Positions 12,079-12,377 of a DNA stretch of 12,377 nt are shown piece after piece. Source of the DNA: JBBDNV01 sp040877415 (GTDB lineage: Bacteria; Planctomycetota; Planctomycetia; Pirellulales; PALSA-1355); assembly GCA_040877415.1 (NCBI GenBank), contig JBBDNV010000176.1, positions 1-12,377 on the forward strand, read 5' to 3'. The notes under the pieces were generated by a model. The model ran no database searches, had not been told where the DNA came from, and was given only the letters and a program-made list of their open reading frames with translations. Made by a program: the position numbers and the translations under genes. Each line of letters opens with the position of its first letter. Position 1 is the stretch's first letter.

Positions 12079-12177
12079 ATGCTCACGCTTGCATGAGCCT
12101 GCTGAAGAACGAACCCTGCCTGCGGACGCTTTGCATGCTCACGCAACGCTTTGCATGCTCACGCAAGCGTGAGCATG
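12079..12177. repeat. REP-like cluster: tandem 20-mer plus perfect palindrome
   Basis: The 20-base unit ACGCTTTGCATGCTCACGCA is present twice in perfect tandem (12126-12145 and 12146-12165). Its second copy runs into a perfect palindrome with 11-bp arms CATGCTCACGC (12154-12164) and GCGTGAGCATG (12167-12177). The core ATGCTCACGC occurs again at 12079-12088, there followed by a degenerate inverted arm (GCATGAGC). So the core is found four times, three direct and one inverted, within 100 bp. It is non-coding and looks like a repetitive extragenic palindrome family. With only two tandem units and no spacers it is not a CRISPR array. Confidence 0.75.
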
Positions 12178-12198
12178 GCACGGTCTGCGCCCGGCGCG

Positions 12199-12238
12199 AA
12201 AAAAGGCGAGTCCCGCCGGGTCGGTCCCGGCGGGACTC
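12199..12238 (-). terminator. Strong intrinsic terminator of the right-edge gene
   Basis: A perfect 13-bp GC-rich stem (GAGTCCCGCCGGG 12208-12220; CCCGGCGGGACTC 12226-12238; 5-nt loop) is followed on the minus strand by GCC and six T residues (12204-12199). It lies 41 nt downstream of the stop codon at 12280. It is the clearest terminator in the window. Confidence 0.9.
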
Positions 12239-12279
12239 TGGAACGTTGCTCGATCGACTATGCGATCTGTTGGCGGCGG

Positions 12280-12377
12280 CTAGTGGTGACCGCGATCGTA
12301 AAAATCGAGGAACCACCAACCGTCATCCCACTCCAAGGCCACTTTGCGCCACCCCAATGGCACTTGCGGATATGGAT
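12280..12377 (-). CDS. C-terminal end of an unidentified protein, cut by the window edge
   Basis: One minus-strand frame stays open from the window edge to TAG at 12282-12280 and gives 31 residues with a clearly protein-like end: VPLGWRKVALEWDDGWWFLD followed by Phe-Tyr-Asp-Arg-Gly-His-His. The density of aromatic and acidic residues (GW, EWDDGWWFLDFYD) is not what random GC-rich DNA gives, and the frame ends shortly before a strong terminator in the same orientation. The start and the function lie outside the window. The other two frames either stop early or read as Ser/Arg-rich noise. Confidence 0.6.
   Translation of the reverse strand, partial: PYPQVPLGWRKVALEWDDGWWFLDFYDRGHH

Noticed and set aside
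12126..12165. Tandem repeats as a CRISPR array
   Set aside because: Only two units, directly adjacent with no spacers, part of a palindromic repeat cluster; no cas genes in the window.

Overview
The window looks like chromosomal DNA from a high-GC, diderm bacterium, most likely a planctomycete of the Pirellulales type. Lineage is an inference from gene content, not from a database match. The pointers are a Ser/Thr kinase with an extracytoplasmic sensor, an ExbB/ExbD pair followed by a membrane-anchored alpha/alpha-toroid (prenyltransferase/squalene-cyclase-like) protein, a very large TPR protein, two small TatA paralogues, and weak or absent Shine-Dalgarno sequences at several genes. Every gene I can support lies on the minus strand, so the biological reading order is from right to left.

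From the right edge: (a) 12280-12377 is the C-terminal end of a gene entering from outside, closed by a very strong intrinsic terminator (12199-12238). (b) 11891-12279 is non-coding and holds a cluster of palindromic and tandem repeats (12079-12177) and a long hairpin. (c) 11318-11890 encodes a putative lipoprotein. (d) 11181-11259 is a 79-bp element with long imperfect terminal inverted repeats. (e) 4980-11027 is the core of the window: a 937-aa exported TPR protein, ExbB, ExbD, and a 608-aa membrane protein that overlaps exbD. That protein's second membrane segment carries the SxxxH pattern of TonB/TolA, followed by a Pro-rich spacer and an alpha/alpha-toroid domain. A terminator sits right on its stop codon. 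(f) 4148-4918 has a good sigma70-like promoter followed by two tatA-type genes. (g) 3870-3987 is tRNA-Val(CAC) and a probable terminator hairpin. (h) 1259-3589 is the receptor-like Ser/Thr kinase. (i) 271-1141 is an SRPBCC (AHSA1-type) gene overlapping an ArsR-family regulator, behind a promoter whose elements are embedded in TTGCAT-type inverted repeats. (j) 1-270 has no recognisable gene.

How they may work together: ExbB/ExbD form a proton-driven motor. The protein encoded right after them has the N-terminal architecture of a TonB/TolA energy transducer but ends in a toroid domain instead of a TonB or TolA C-terminal domain. The upstream TPR protein resembles, in a much enlarged form, the CpoB/YbgF-type accessory of Tol-Pal systems. 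I therefore read 4980-11027 as a candidate non-canonical Tol/Ton-like envelope machine, and this is the most interesting part of the window. The ArsR/SRPBCC pair, the kinase and the tatA genes look like independent transcription units.
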